Virus record (IMG/VR): IMGVR_UViG_3300003873_000028
Location: 1 to 36,605 of that record
Reading direction: 5' to 3' (one strand)
DNA length: 36,605 bases
Source of the DNA: a virus
The translations under genes were made by a program, and so were the position numbers. The notes beneath the pieces were generated by a model. The model saw nothing but the letters and a program-made list of their open reading frames with translations. It made no database searches and was not told the DNA's origin. Below are positions 21,644 through 28,972 of the stretch, piece after piece. Every line of letters begins with the position of its first letter. The first letter of the stretch is position 1.

Positions 21644-22681
21644 TTAAAATAGTGATGTTTGTTTTTTTATTATTGATTTTTTAAATGTTGTTTCTAGTGG
21701 CTTAGTAATTTCTACACTTTTTAAATGCTCCAACATTCGTGTAATGAGATTTTTAGTAGTTGAAATGTCCATAGCATTACCGACAAATTCATAGAGTTTT
21801 GTATCGCTAAACCCATCCATGATAAATTTATCTTCAAAATCTCCCTGTATCCTTGCGGCTTCACGAGGAGTTAGTCGTCTGATATTAGATTTAACTTTTG
21901 TGTCTATATTTCCTACTTGGTTTAGTTCTTCTTTATATACACATAGTGACCCGCTGGTGTCAAGTGTAAAAGATGTATGTTCCCTATTTTTTATTGAAAA
22001 CTTTCCAAATCTTTCTAATTTTAAACAATCGTTTTCTTTTAGCCTGCTGTGTTTATATTTTTTGAGCATTTCCATAGATAAAAAATACTTCTCATCAACT
22101 TCATCTTCAAGTAAATCAGCAAGAACATATTTAAGTGACTGCCTCTGTGGAAAATGGAACATAGGGGCTATACTTCTAAACCCAACTATAAAAACTCTCT
22201 CACGGTTTTGTGGTGTTCCCTGCTCTTTTGCATTCATAATCCCCCACGAGATTGTGTAACCTTTGAGTGAATTAAAATCTTTTAGTATGTTCTTCCAATC
22301 TTCGCCATTGTTTGAACTTAATAGCCCTCTAACATTTTCTACTGTAAACATTTTAGGCTGTACTTCGTCTATGCTCTTAATTGCTTGAAACATCAATTGA
22401 CCTTTCTCTGTGTCTGCTCCACCACGATTACCTGCCATTGAATACTCTTGACACGGAGGACTCAAATGGTAGTAATCTATTTCGCCCTTGTATTTTTCTC
22501 CATCAAGTTTACAAATGTCTTCATAAAAGTTTGAAGTAGGCTCCCCATGATTTTTAACATAGCTTTCTCTTTGTGGCTTCATCCATTCACAAGCAAATAC
22601 TACTTCGTGTTCAATATTTAGATATTTTAATGCCATTTCAACTGAACCAAAACCACCGCTAAATGCTGTAGCAACTTTCAT
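21644..22681 (-). CDS. C5-cytosine DNA methyltransferase
   Basis: About 345 residues. The motifs are in order: FSGGFG (I), SPPCQ with the catalytic Cys (IV), VENVRG (VI, ENV), QNRERVF (VIII), LTPREAARIQGDF (IX) and FVGNAMD (X). The variable target-recognition region lies between VIII and IX. The start at 22681 is preferred over 22693 because GGAAAGAG precedes it and its ATGA overlaps the stop of the 63-residue gene. No restriction endonuclease is adjacent, so it likely protects phage DNA from host restriction or marks it for packaging or regulation. Key residues look intact. Confidence 0.93.
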   Translation of the reverse strand: MKVATAFSGGFGSVEMALKYLNIEHEVVFACEWMKPQRESYVKNHGEPTSNFYEDICKLDGEKYKGEIDYYHLSPPCQEYSMAGNRGGADTEKGQLMFQAIKSIDEVQPKMFTVENVRGLLSSNNGEDWKNILKDFNSLKGYTISWGIMNAKEQGTPQNRERVFIVGFRSIAPMFHFPQRQSLKYVLADLLEDEVDEKYFLSMEMLKKYKHSRLKENDCLKLERFGKFSIKNREHTSFTLDTSGSLCVYKEELNQVGNIDTKVKSNIRRLTPREAARIQGDFEDKFIMDGFSDTKLYEFVGNAMDISTTKNLITRMLEHLKSVEITKPLETTFKKSIIKKQTSLF

Positions 22682-22869
22682 AGCTCTTTCCATGCCAATA
22701 TCTCATCTTCTTCTATACTCTCATTCTCAAAGTAGTTCATATTCCACTTACCGTTATATAAGTCTGTACATGGATTTGCATACACAAAATGCTTATCGGC
22801 TTCGCTCCATATAGCTACACGTCTCCCTTTCTCAGTTATAATTATTATTTGTTTGTTTTTTGGTATCAT
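22678..22869 (-). CDS. Small conserved-looking phage protein
   Basis: A 63-residue protein with a beta start (KQIIIITEKGRRVAIWSEAD) and the ending YNGKWNMNYFENESIEEDEI followed by WKEL. The tail 'Y.GkW...YFEnE.I.EdEI..W.eL' resembles endings of small phage proteins that I cannot name. It overlaps the nuclease gene by four bases and the methyltransferase start by four. Function unknown; context is DNA metabolism. Confidence 0.75.
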   Translation of the reverse strand: MIPKNKQIIIITEKGRRVAIWSEADKHFVYANPCTDLYNGKWNMNYFENESIEEDEILAWKEL

Positions 22870-23273
22870 TTTCTATTCTCCATATATTTTTCTATTACTT
22901 CTATCGCTTCCTCAGCACCATAGCAAACTAAAGCATAATAACCTTGCTCCTTAAGCTTCTGTATCCATTTTTCCTGCTCTTGTGATACTTTTGTATGGCT
23001 TACAGTTGTTTTGCCGTTTTTGAGCCGTTTCCTTGCCCTTTTTAACTCGATATACAGTCCATGATAATATTTATTTGGAATTGGAATACAAATATCAGGT
23101 ACACCCTTACTTTTACCCATGCTTTTAGCTTTAGCTTCAACTCGTACAGCCACTGCTCTATTCGTAAAGCTGCTCTGATTTTCATTTGGTATAGCATAGT
23201 GCAATATCTTCTTAACTCTAAGATACTGTACTAGCTTCTGTTGTTCTATTGTTTCTGATTGTGGGTTAATCAT
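22866..23273 (-). CDS. VRR-NUC domain nuclease
   Basis: A 135-residue stand-alone VRR-NUC (PD-(D/E)XK-like) nuclease. Key features: an N-terminal Glu/Gln helix (ETIEQQKLVQYLRV), GVPD at 57-60, YIELK at 74-78 (E76, K78), then SQEQEKWIQKLKEQGY (about 97-112) and 'YGAEEAIEVI'. The catalytic D-E-K set is present. Such enzymes act on branched or flap DNA during phage replication and recombination. It sits between two small genes with four-base overlaps. Confidence 0.93.
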   Translation of the reverse strand: MINPQSETIEQQKLVQYLRVKKILHYAIPNENQSSFTNRAVAVRVEAKAKSMGKSKGVPDICIPIPNKYYHGLYIELKRARKRLKNGKTTVSHTKVSQEQEKWIQKLKEQGYYALVCYGAEEAIEVIEKYMENRK

Positions 23274-23464
23274 TTCATCAACTCCATAAACTTATTATCA
23301 GCACATTCCATAGCTTCTGATACACTATTATATGACTTCGCATCTATCCTCTCTAAATTTCTATCACAAACAACAAAGGGAACTGATATTAACTTCTCAC
23401 TATCGTTAATTATTGCACCTATCTTATACTGTCTCTCGTCTATTTTCACTTCTATTATTTTCAT
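23270..23464 (-). CDS. Unknown 64-residue protein
   Basis: A small basic-acidic mixed protein: MKIIEVKIDERQYKIGAIIN, a middle 'VPFVVCDRNLERIDAK' and a helix 'SVSEAMECADNKFMELMK'. No recognised domain. A four-base ATGA overlap with the nuclease gene suggests translational coupling. Possibly an accessory to the nuclease; no direct evidence. Confidence 0.7.
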   Translation of the reverse strand: MKIIEVKIDERQYKIGAIINDSEKLISVPFVVCDRNLERIDAKSYNSVSEAMECADNKFMELMK

Positions 23465-23526
23465 TATGCTACCTCTAATTTTTTATTAACAAAAAGTTTT
23501 TCAACTACTTCATTGTATTTTTTCAT
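23464..23526 (-). CDS. Possible 20-residue microprotein
   Basis: ATG 23526 to TAA 23464-23466 encodes a 20-residue helical peptide (starts MKKYNEVVEK). Its stop overlaps the next ATG (TAATG). The ribosome site is weak. It may be a leader peptide for the 64-residue gene or chance. Confidence 0.25.
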   Translation of the reverse strand: MKKYNEVVEKLFVNKKLEVA

Positions 23527-23540
23527 TACAATTTTTAACC

Positions 23541-23774
23541 TTATTCTCTTCTTAAAAACAATCTAAATAACAATCCGTAATTCCATAAAAAATGAAAGTT
23601 TATGTAAGGATTTGAATATCGATGTAATGATTTATACAATGAATATTTTTCGATGCTCCCATCACTTGAATATTCTTTTTTATTCGGATTACATTCTTTC
23701 TTCGATTTAAAAAATACTATCCCTATTCCATATCCTAAAATTATTATTGAAAATATTTCAGTTCGTTCTCTCAT
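23541..23774 (-). CDS. Small protein with an N-terminal hydrophobic segment
   Basis: A 77-residue protein. A hydrophobic stretch near the N-terminus (FSIIILGYGIGIVFF, about 8-22) could be one membrane segment or signal anchor. A charged, Tyr/Ser-rich middle and an aromatic end (INFHFLWNYGLLFRLFLRRE) follow. It overlaps the zinc-ribbon gene by 17 bases in another frame. I do not recognise it; the frame is less convincing than its neighbours. Confidence 0.45.
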   Translation of the reverse strand: MRERTEIFSIIILGYGIGIVFFKSKKECNPNKKEYSSDGSIEKYSLYKSLHRYSNPYINFHFLWNYGLLFRLFLRRE

Positions 23775-24291
23775 TGTTTCCTACCTCATTCTTTTTTAAA
23801 AAGTTTTTTATCATCTCATCATCTGTAAGCTTCTGCGATGCTTTAGCTTCTCTTTTTGCTTTTGCTTCCATCTCTTCACGATAAGCTCTGTTTTCGTCTC
23901 TAGCCTTTGCTATGGCTTCCTTAGAGTGTGTTCTCTTCCGTGGCTTATAAGTCTTCTCAATTTTAGGCATTTTATTATTTGTATCAATTCTAATTTTGAA
24001 TCCCATAATTTTAAAATCAAATGAATAATAACGTTTTGGATTTTTCGAGTAATATCGGCTACAATTTCGACAATAACTTGATGCCCTTTTTATCTGCACG
24101 GCTCTAACACTTGAGCATTCCGGGCAAAAATACCAATATCTAACTTTTGGTGTACTCTTTTTACGACTATAAAAGTTTGTTTCTTTTCTGAATTTTATTA
24201 AACATGACATACATCTTGAAGATTTTACGCCACTTCGATCAACTCTCTTTTTATCTCCACAATCTTTACATATTCTTATATGCTTAGTCAT
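23758..24291 (-). CDS. Unknown double zinc-ribbon protein
   Basis: A 177-residue protein with two zinc ribbons: Cys8/Cys11/Cys27/Cys30 (CKDC, CMSC) and Cys56/Cys59/Cys74/Cys77 (CPEC, CRNC). The region after residue 100 is basic and helical (KTYKPRKRTHSKEAIAKARD and on). The layout fits nucleic-acid binding or an RNA polymerase/transcription partner, but no known family is evident. It overlaps the RHH gene by eight bases, so regulator and zinc protein are made together. Confidence 0.72.
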   Translation of the reverse strand: MTKHIRICKDCGDKKRVDRSGVKSSRCMSCLIKFRKETNFYSRKKSTPKVRYWYFCPECSSVRAVQIKRASSYCRNCSRYYSKNPKRYYSFDFKIMGFKIRIDTNNKMPKIEKTYKPRKRTHSKEAIAKARDENRAYREEMEAKAKREAKASQKLTDDEMIKNFLKKNEVGNNERTN

Positions 24292-24415
24292 TGTTCATAG
24301 CTTTTTTAATAATTCTTCTTATGACATAAGCATAACTGCTATCAAGTCTATCTGCTTCTTTTTCCAAGAACTTTTTCATCTCTTCATTAATTCGTAATGC
24401 TATCGTGTGTTTCAT
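24284..24415 (-). CDS. Ribbon-helix-helix regulator (Arc-like)
   Basis: About 43 residues from ATG 24415: MKHTIALRINEEMKKFLEKE, then 'ADRLDSSYAYVIRRIIKKAM'. This is a beta strand plus two helices of the Arc/MetJ ribbon-helix-helix fold. An upstream ATG at 24466 would add 17 residues, but AAAGGA eight bases before 24415 supports the inner start. It probably represses its own promoter: an inverted repeat lies in the leader (24480-24515). Role inferred from fold and site. Confidence 0.82.
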   Translation of the reverse strand: MKHTIALRINEEMKKFLEKEADRLDSSYAYVIRRIIKKAMNND

Positions 24416-24479
24416 AGTTTTTCCTTTTGTTTTTGTATTGTAACATTGTTGAGCTTTGTAATACATTAAAAGTATTTTT

Positions 24480-24515
24480 TTGGTGTATATTATATCTATA
24501 TAACTATAACACCAA
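24480..24515 (-). promoter_or_regulatory. Promoter with flanking inverted repeat before RHH gene
   Basis: TTGGTGT (24480-24486) and ACACCAA (24509-24515) are perfect inverted arms. A minus-strand TATAAT (24489-24494) lies between them, so a dimeric regulator could cover it. A -35-like TTGGTG (24510-24515) has only a 15-base spacer. The RHH gene starts downstream at 24415. Confidence 0.55.
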
Positions 24516-24540
24516 TTAATTTTAAGTTCGCCCCTATTTT

Positions 24541-24560
24541 ATGGGGTTTGATGGGGTTTG
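24541..24560. repeat. Two tandem 10-base repeats
   Basis: ATGGGGTTTG occurs twice in direct tandem in the gap after the primase-helicase gene. It is too few copies to call an origin iteron set. The neighbouring sequence is AT-rich. Confidence 0.6.
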
Positions 24561-24561
24561 G

Positions 24562-24586
24562 TTTAAAGCAACTATTCTGCTTTAAA
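24562..24586. other. Hairpin just after the primase-helicase gene
   Basis: TTTAAAGCA and TGCTTTAAA are perfect 9-base arms with a 7-base loop. On the minus strand it starts right after the stop codon but has no U-run behind it, so it may be a processing or stability hairpin rather than a classic terminator. Confidence 0.6.
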
Positions 24587-24589
24587 AAA

Positions 24590-26974
24590 TCACACTATTT
24601 TAACCCCATCTAGCGGACATAATCCCACTACTTTTATACTAATATCTGCATAGTCAATACTCTTAGATTTATATTTTATTTTATTATTTTCTTTATCTAT
24701 CATCTCAATTTTAACAAGCGATAAAACAAGTTTATAAAACATATCAATACTGTATTTTTTACCATTTCTTTTATTAACTTTATTGTATTTAGTTTTTATA
24801 TCTTGAGCTATTCTGCTTCTCGTATAAACTTTTTTAAAATTAATAAATTCATTCATCTTTGCCATTTTGTAAATAAGTCCACTCTCATAATGTACTGACC
24901 ATTTATGAAATCTAACTTTATTACTTTCAGGATATTCCCAAAGAGTTCCATCACTCATGGTATGCCGTCCTCTTTTTTCTTCCTCTTCCTCGTCCTCTTG
25001 ACTTGTTTTCAAATCAATTTTTAAAATCTCTTCTGTGCCTTTATATTCTTTAAAATTATAAAAATCACTATCATAGTTATTTCTAGTTAAATATGCTAAA
25101 TAACAAGCTATCCCATAATTATCAACTTTTTTATAGTGATTAACTCCAGCACTCGTCTTAATCAAGTTGGAATAGAATTCTCCAAAAACTGCATTAAAAT
25201 CTATCTCATTTGTCATAAGCTCTTCTGCATAAGATTTCCACCATTCTATGCTTAAAAACTTAGTATATTGTTCCTTCGGTTTTTCGGATACTATCCTAAG
25301 AGTGTCTTCTAATCTCACTCTATGCACTGCTTGAATAATATCTTTTGTACTCCATAGAGATGTAGTTTTTGAATATACCATACAAGCTTTGAAGTTTGTA
25401 TTTTTAATTGATACACCCTCTCTAAGCGCTGATGTTGCATATACATATGGCTCTTGTGTCGTATTTATATCTACATTCTTATGCTTCCTCTTCGTGCTTG
25501 TTACACAACAATTAGAATAGTTTTGTTCTATTGCCTTTGCATTTTCAACAAAAATCAAACTACCATCAATTTTAGGAAGTTCTCCGTGATTTGTATAATA
25601 AATAATTTCAGGTTTTACAGGTCTATATTTGTATCTCTGCAAATCAGGTCTAAAAAACTTTTCAACTGTCCCGGACATAAACACTGCATCTAAGTTATAG
25701 ATAACTTTGTGCATTTGAATAGCTATACTAAGCAAAATATGAGCTTCATCAACAATAATTTTTATCTCTTTCGAGTCTATTAATTCCTTGAATTCAGTAT
25801 TTCGAGTGTAATGCCCATAAAATTTATTATAAGTTACAATACTACCATGAGTGAATGTTTGATTTAATAAGTAATCGGCATCATCGCCGACTAATACATT
25901 AGCCTGAATAGTTCTCGGTACTAATATCATGATGTTTGGTTTATTCTCATATTGAAAAGTCTTACCACTTCCAGTTCTAGCCACTGTAACACCAGTTTCT
26001 ATATCAATTATTTGTGGGTATTGTGTATAATAGTCAATAACTATCTCTTTGCGATTAACTTTCTTTTGCTCTTCATTAACTGGAATTTGTGGCATTACAA
26101 ACTTGAGTTTATTCTGTATCTCTTCGTGTGTAATGTCGGCTATATCTTGACAATCTTCAACACTAAAATCTATATTTATAGGCTGAGCAAGTGGTAAAAA
26201 CTCTTTTATATCAAGAAGTGCATGATAGCCTGCTTCGTCTCGGTCTGCCCATATATAGACATCATTCCGACCTTGTAACGGACTCCAATCGGTTTTTTTA
26301 ACTGTATTTGAACCACCTGCCCAACTTACAACACTATATCCCTCTACTTTAACATTCCCTGCTTTTTCGCCTTCCACTATCAAGATGGGCAAATCTCTAA
26401 TAAGCTCTTTGTGATAAAGAGCTCTATTAAATGGGACTCCTTTCCATTTCCACATTATTATGCCATTTTTAATGTTTCTTCTGTAAGTGAGAGGTCGTAT
26501 ATCTTTACTGCCATCTGCGTTTAAATATCGCATAATATAAAAATTTTCGTATTTATATTTAGCTATAGGGTAGCCAAGTTCAAAGTGTTTTCCACTCGGC
26601 TCGACTTGAGGAAGCGGTAGTACTTCCCACTCGTCATCTTCAGCATATTCATTTTTTACTTTTGTATATTCTGCATTTCGTGCATATTCACTAATTGTAC
26701 TATTACTAACAAGTGCGTCGTATGCTTCACTATTTTTACAACCAAATAAATAGGCATAAAGTGTTATTAAATTACCACCACTCGCACCATCTGCAAAATC
26801 GCTCCATTTTCCATTCTGCAAATTGATAGAAAATGAACCGATTTTTTTGTCTGAACGAGTAGGATTCAATGCCTTGTACTCGTGTCCTGCTCGTTTACCG
26901 TCGGGTAACCATGTTTGTAAAATGCTTTCTATCCCAAGAAGTAGCTCTTGAGCCAAACTGTCATAGTTACGCAT
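24590..26974 (-). CDS. TOPRIM primase-like / SF2 helicase fusion
   Basis: A 794-residue protein. An N-terminal primase-like region with GSFSINLQNGKWSDFADGAS (46-65) lacks zinc cysteines. A TOPRIM domain has VEGEKAG (200-206, catalytic Glu201) and WADRDEAG (242-249, DxD). A superfamily-2 helicase follows: Walker A ARTGSGKT (332-339), DEAH (409-412), SGT (434-436) and motif VI QAVHRVR (548-554). A typical phage primase-helicase pairs TOPRIM with a DnaB-like SF4 motor, so this SF2 pairing is unusual. A C-terminal charged region (about 660-675) and helix bundle follow. It is likely the replication initiator or primase; the pseudoknot-terminator precedes it. Confidence 0.88.
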   Translation of the reverse strand: MRNYDSLAQELLLGIESILQTWLPDGKRAGHEYKALNPTRSDKKIGSFSINLQNGKWSDFADGASGGNLITLYAYLFGCKNSEAYDALVSNSTISEYARNAEYTKVKNEYAEDDEWEVLPLPQVEPSGKHFELGYPIAKYKYENFYIMRYLNADGSKDIRPLTYRRNIKNGIIMWKWKGVPFNRALYHKELIRDLPILIVEGEKAGNVKVEGYSVVSWAGGSNTVKKTDWSPLQGRNDVYIWADRDEAGYHALLDIKEFLPLAQPINIDFSVEDCQDIADITHEEIQNKLKFVMPQIPVNEEQKKVNRKEIVIDYYTQYPQIIDIETGVTVARTGSGKTFQYENKPNIMILVPRTIQANVLVGDDADYLLNQTFTHGSIVTYNKFYGHYTRNTEFKELIDSKEIKIIVDEAHILLSIAIQMHKVIYNLDAVFMSGTVEKFFRPDLQRYKYRPVKPEIIYYTNHGELPKIDGSLIFVENAKAIEQNYSNCCVTSTKRKHKNVDINTTQEPYVYATSALREGVSIKNTNFKACMVYSKTTSLWSTKDIIQAVHRVRLEDTLRIVSEKPKEQYTKFLSIEWWKSYAEELMTNEIDFNAVFGEFYSNLIKTSAGVNHYKKVDNYGIACYLAYLTRNNYDSDFYNFKEYKGTEEILKIDLKTSQEDEEEEEKRGRHTMSDGTLWEYPESNKVRFHKWSVHYESGLIYKMAKMNEFINFKKVYTRSRIAQDIKTKYNKVNKRNGKKYSIDMFYKLVLSLVKIEMIDKENNKIKYKSKSIDYADISIKVVGLCPLDGVKIV

Positions 26975-27010
26975 TATTATAAATTAAATTGATTTTTTTT
27001 AACATGAAGG

Positions 27011-27076
27011 CTCCTACACCAAAAAATTATTTTAAAGAATAGTAGGGTGTAGGAGTTCTACTATTCCTTAAAATAA
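27011..27076 (-). terminator. Terminator with loop-to-tail pseudoknot
   Basis: On the minus strand, a 19-base arm (27076-27058) pairs with 27045-27027 (18 Watson-Crick pairs and one G-U), loop of 12 bases, followed by six T's (27026-27021): a strong intrinsic terminator after the helicase gene. The loop carries CTCCTACACC (27055-27046), and the sequence right after the U-tract, 27020-27011, is its perfect complement (GGTGTAGGAG). The four arms interleave as an H-type pseudoknot. The 10-bp pairing can form with the hairpin only after transcription reads past the U-tract. A regulated read-through or RNA-binding role is inferred. Confidence 0.85.
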
Positions 27077-27101
27077 CGATAATATTATAATATTTTTATA
27101 C

Positions 27102-28670
27102 TTAATTTCTTCTTTTTAACATACTGCTAGCAATTCCACCAAGCACCCAGCCGTTGCTAGTATAGAATTTAATTGCCTTTTTTACTTCATCTACCGTAAA
27201 ATTCTCATTTTGTAATGTTTCTATCACTCTTCTAGCCCAAAAATGATGATACTTTTTTCCGTATTTGTCTTTTGCCTTTCTAAGCTCTTTATGCAAATCT
27301 TCCCAAGTTTCAACACTATCTGTCTGTACTTCCAATAATTTCTCTTCAAGTTCTGCATCTATTGACTCTAACTCTCTAAAAACTTTTTTATGTTTACAGT
27401 GGGGGCATTCAGAATATACAATAATATTACCTTCATCTATCTCTGTTATAGTCTTCGCAGTGCCTTTTTTAATATGCTCCTCGCACTCTTCGCAAAAAGT
27501 AAGCTCGTCGATTTTCTCTTCACTCTTTATATCGATATTCCCACATTTATCGCATTTTGATACTGTCTCAACATAGTATATATTCCTTTCGTTTGGAATT
27601 GAAGCCGTTTTTTTAATCACTTTCATAGTTCCATCACAGAGCTTACACTTTATGACTTTTTTAGTAGGCTCTTTTGTAAAATCTAGCTTTTGGTATGGAT
27701 GTACCGTATCATCTATTACATTAGAACAATCAAGTATTAGAGCTACTTTATCAGGATTTTTAGGGTCAAGGCGTGTTATCCTGCCATAGATTTGCACTGC
27801 TTTAATAATTGATTTAGTGGGTGTTGCTAAGACTGCACAATAGATGTTGGAAACATCGACGCCAGTCGTTAATGACTCGACACTCACAAGAATATCGACT
27901 TTATTATCTTTAAAATCTTTAAAAATAATATCTTTATTTTTTAGCTTTGAATGGTAGGAACTCGCATTATATCCCTCTGCCGTAAGCTCTGCTACAATCA
28001 ATTCTGCATGTTCGATATTCACTGCATAAAATACAGATTTTAAGCCGTGAGCATGCTTTATATACTTCTGTACTACATCACTAATTATACTGGATTTCGT
28101 AACCTCTTCCCCTACATCTTTTTGATTATAGTCCCCTCCAACTGTTTTAAAATGGCTTCTATCTATTGACATTGGAGCAAGCACTTTGACTGGAGATGCA
28201 AAACCTAAATCAACTAAATCTTTTAATTGCACGACATCTATAACATCATTCCAACCCTCTAACCGTTCCCCTTTTGATGTAATAGGTGTAGCAGATAAAC
28301 CTATTATAATCGCATTTGGATATTTTGATAATACTTTGTCCTGCATCGGAGAGTTTGCACCAAAATGAGCTTCATCTAAAATGACTATTTTAATATTATC
28401 ATGTAATCTGTTTTTAGATGTTTGTATAGTTTCAACTGCTACATTATTACAATCACTAAGTGTTTCAATCATTTGTTTAATGAGTATAGTTCGGTGAGCT
28501 AACATCAAACTATTATTATTCTTTGCTTCTGCCATCTTTACAATCTCTCTTATAATGAGTGATTTTCCTGCACCAGTCGCAAGTGACAATAACACTTTTT
28601 TATTCCCTGCTTTTAAAGAGCTTCGTAGTTGAACTATTGCATCTTTTTGATATTCTCTGAGTTTCTTCAT
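27102..28670 (-). CDS. SF2 DEAH helicase with two C-terminal zinc ribbons
   Basis: A 522-residue ResIII/UvsW-type helicase. REYQKDAIVQL starts the Q-like motif, Walker A is ATGAGKS (31-37), DEAH 99-102, SATP 126-129 and motif VI QIYGRITR (293-300). After about residue 335 come two CxxC pairs of pairs: Cys342/345/373/376 and Cys393/396/422/425. The family helps restart or unwind phage DNA, and the zinc region probably adds DNA or protein contacts. It overlaps the upstream RHH gene by four bases (ATGA) and ends before the pseudoknot-terminator. Confidence 0.92.
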   Translation of the reverse strand: MKKLREYQKDAIVQLRSSLKAGNKKVLLSLATGAGKSLIIREIVKMAEAKNNNSLMLAHRTILIKQMIETLSDCNNVAVETIQTSKNRLHDNIKIVILDEAHFGANSPMQDKVLSKYPNAIIIGLSATPITSKGERLEGWNDVIDVVQLKDLVDLGFASPVKVLAPMSIDRSHFKTVGGDYNQKDVGEEVTKSSIISDVVQKYIKHAHGLKSVFYAVNIEHAELIVAELTAEGYNASSYHSKLKNKDIIFKDFKDNKVDILVSVESLTTGVDVSNIYCAVLATPTKSIIKAVQIYGRITRLDPKNPDKVALILDCSNVIDDTVHPYQKLDFTKEPTKKVIKCKLCDGTMKVIKKTASIPNERNIYYVETVSKCDKCGNIDIKSEEKIDELTFCEECEEHIKKGTAKTITEIDEGNIIVYSECPHCKHKKVFRELESIDAELEEKLLEVQTDSVETWEDLHKELRKAKDKYGKKYHHFWARRVIETLQNENFTVDEVKKAIKFYTSNGWVLGGIASSMLKRRN

Positions 28671-28813
28671 CTCTTTAATACTTTTTTCAATCGCTCCTCA
28701 ACCGCACGTCTGACAAATTTAGACGGCGTTGTTTCTTCCTTAATTGCCACTAACTCTAAATCCCTTTTAACTTTTGGTTCTAATATAACTGTAAACCTTA
28801 TACCTCTCGCCAT
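28667..28813 (-). CDS. Ribbon-helix-helix regulator
   Basis: A 48-residue protein (ATG 28813, TGA 28667-28669). The sequence MARGIRFTVILEPKVKRDLE, then 'LVAIKEETTPSKFVRRAVEE', is strand-helix-helix as in the Arc/CopG fold, with 'TPSKFVRRAV' as the second helix. The ribosome site AAAGGA precedes it. Encoded first in the helicase operon and adjacent to the divergent palindrome, it may bind there and set both transcripts. That link is inferred. Confidence 0.85.
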   Translation of the reverse strand: MARGIRFTVILEPKVKRDLELVAIKEETTPSKFVRRAVEERLKKVLKR

Positions 28814-28825
28814 TTTTTTTCCTTT

Positions 28826-28849
28826 ATTATTTTATTATTTTATTATTTT
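28826..28849. repeat. Three tandem 8-base repeats
   Basis: ATTATTTT occurs three times head to tail in the leader of the RHH gene. The region is nearly pure A/T and may help DNA opening. Confidence 0.7.
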
Positions 28850-28873
28850 ATTTTACCTTTATTATTATAAGAA

Positions 28874-28917
28874 GTAGCTTAAATGATTATAATAAATATT
28901 ATAATATTTTAAGCTAC
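28874..28917. promoter_or_regulatory. Large palindrome in the divergent promoter region
   Basis: Outer arms GTAGCTTAAA (28874-28883) and TTTAAGCTAC (28908-28917) are perfectly inverted. Two ATTATAAT boxes sit symmetrically inside, and these read as TATAAT-type -10 boxes on either strand. The gap between 28813 and 28973 holds this site plus more TATAAT boxes (28922-28927, 28936-28941). It could be a two-way promoter/operator, or an AT-rich opening site. Confidence 0.65.
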
Positions 28918-28972
28918 ATTTTATAATTATTATATTATAATTTGACTATCAAAACAACAAAAGGAATAAAAG

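Noticed and set aside
24416-24466. Longer RHH protein from ATG 24466
   Set aside because: The extra 17 residues are unlike the fold and an AAAGGA ribosome site supports ATG 24415.
24530-24550. Terminator made from the CCCC/GGGG pair
   Set aside because: Only four base pairs with a large loop and no U-tract.
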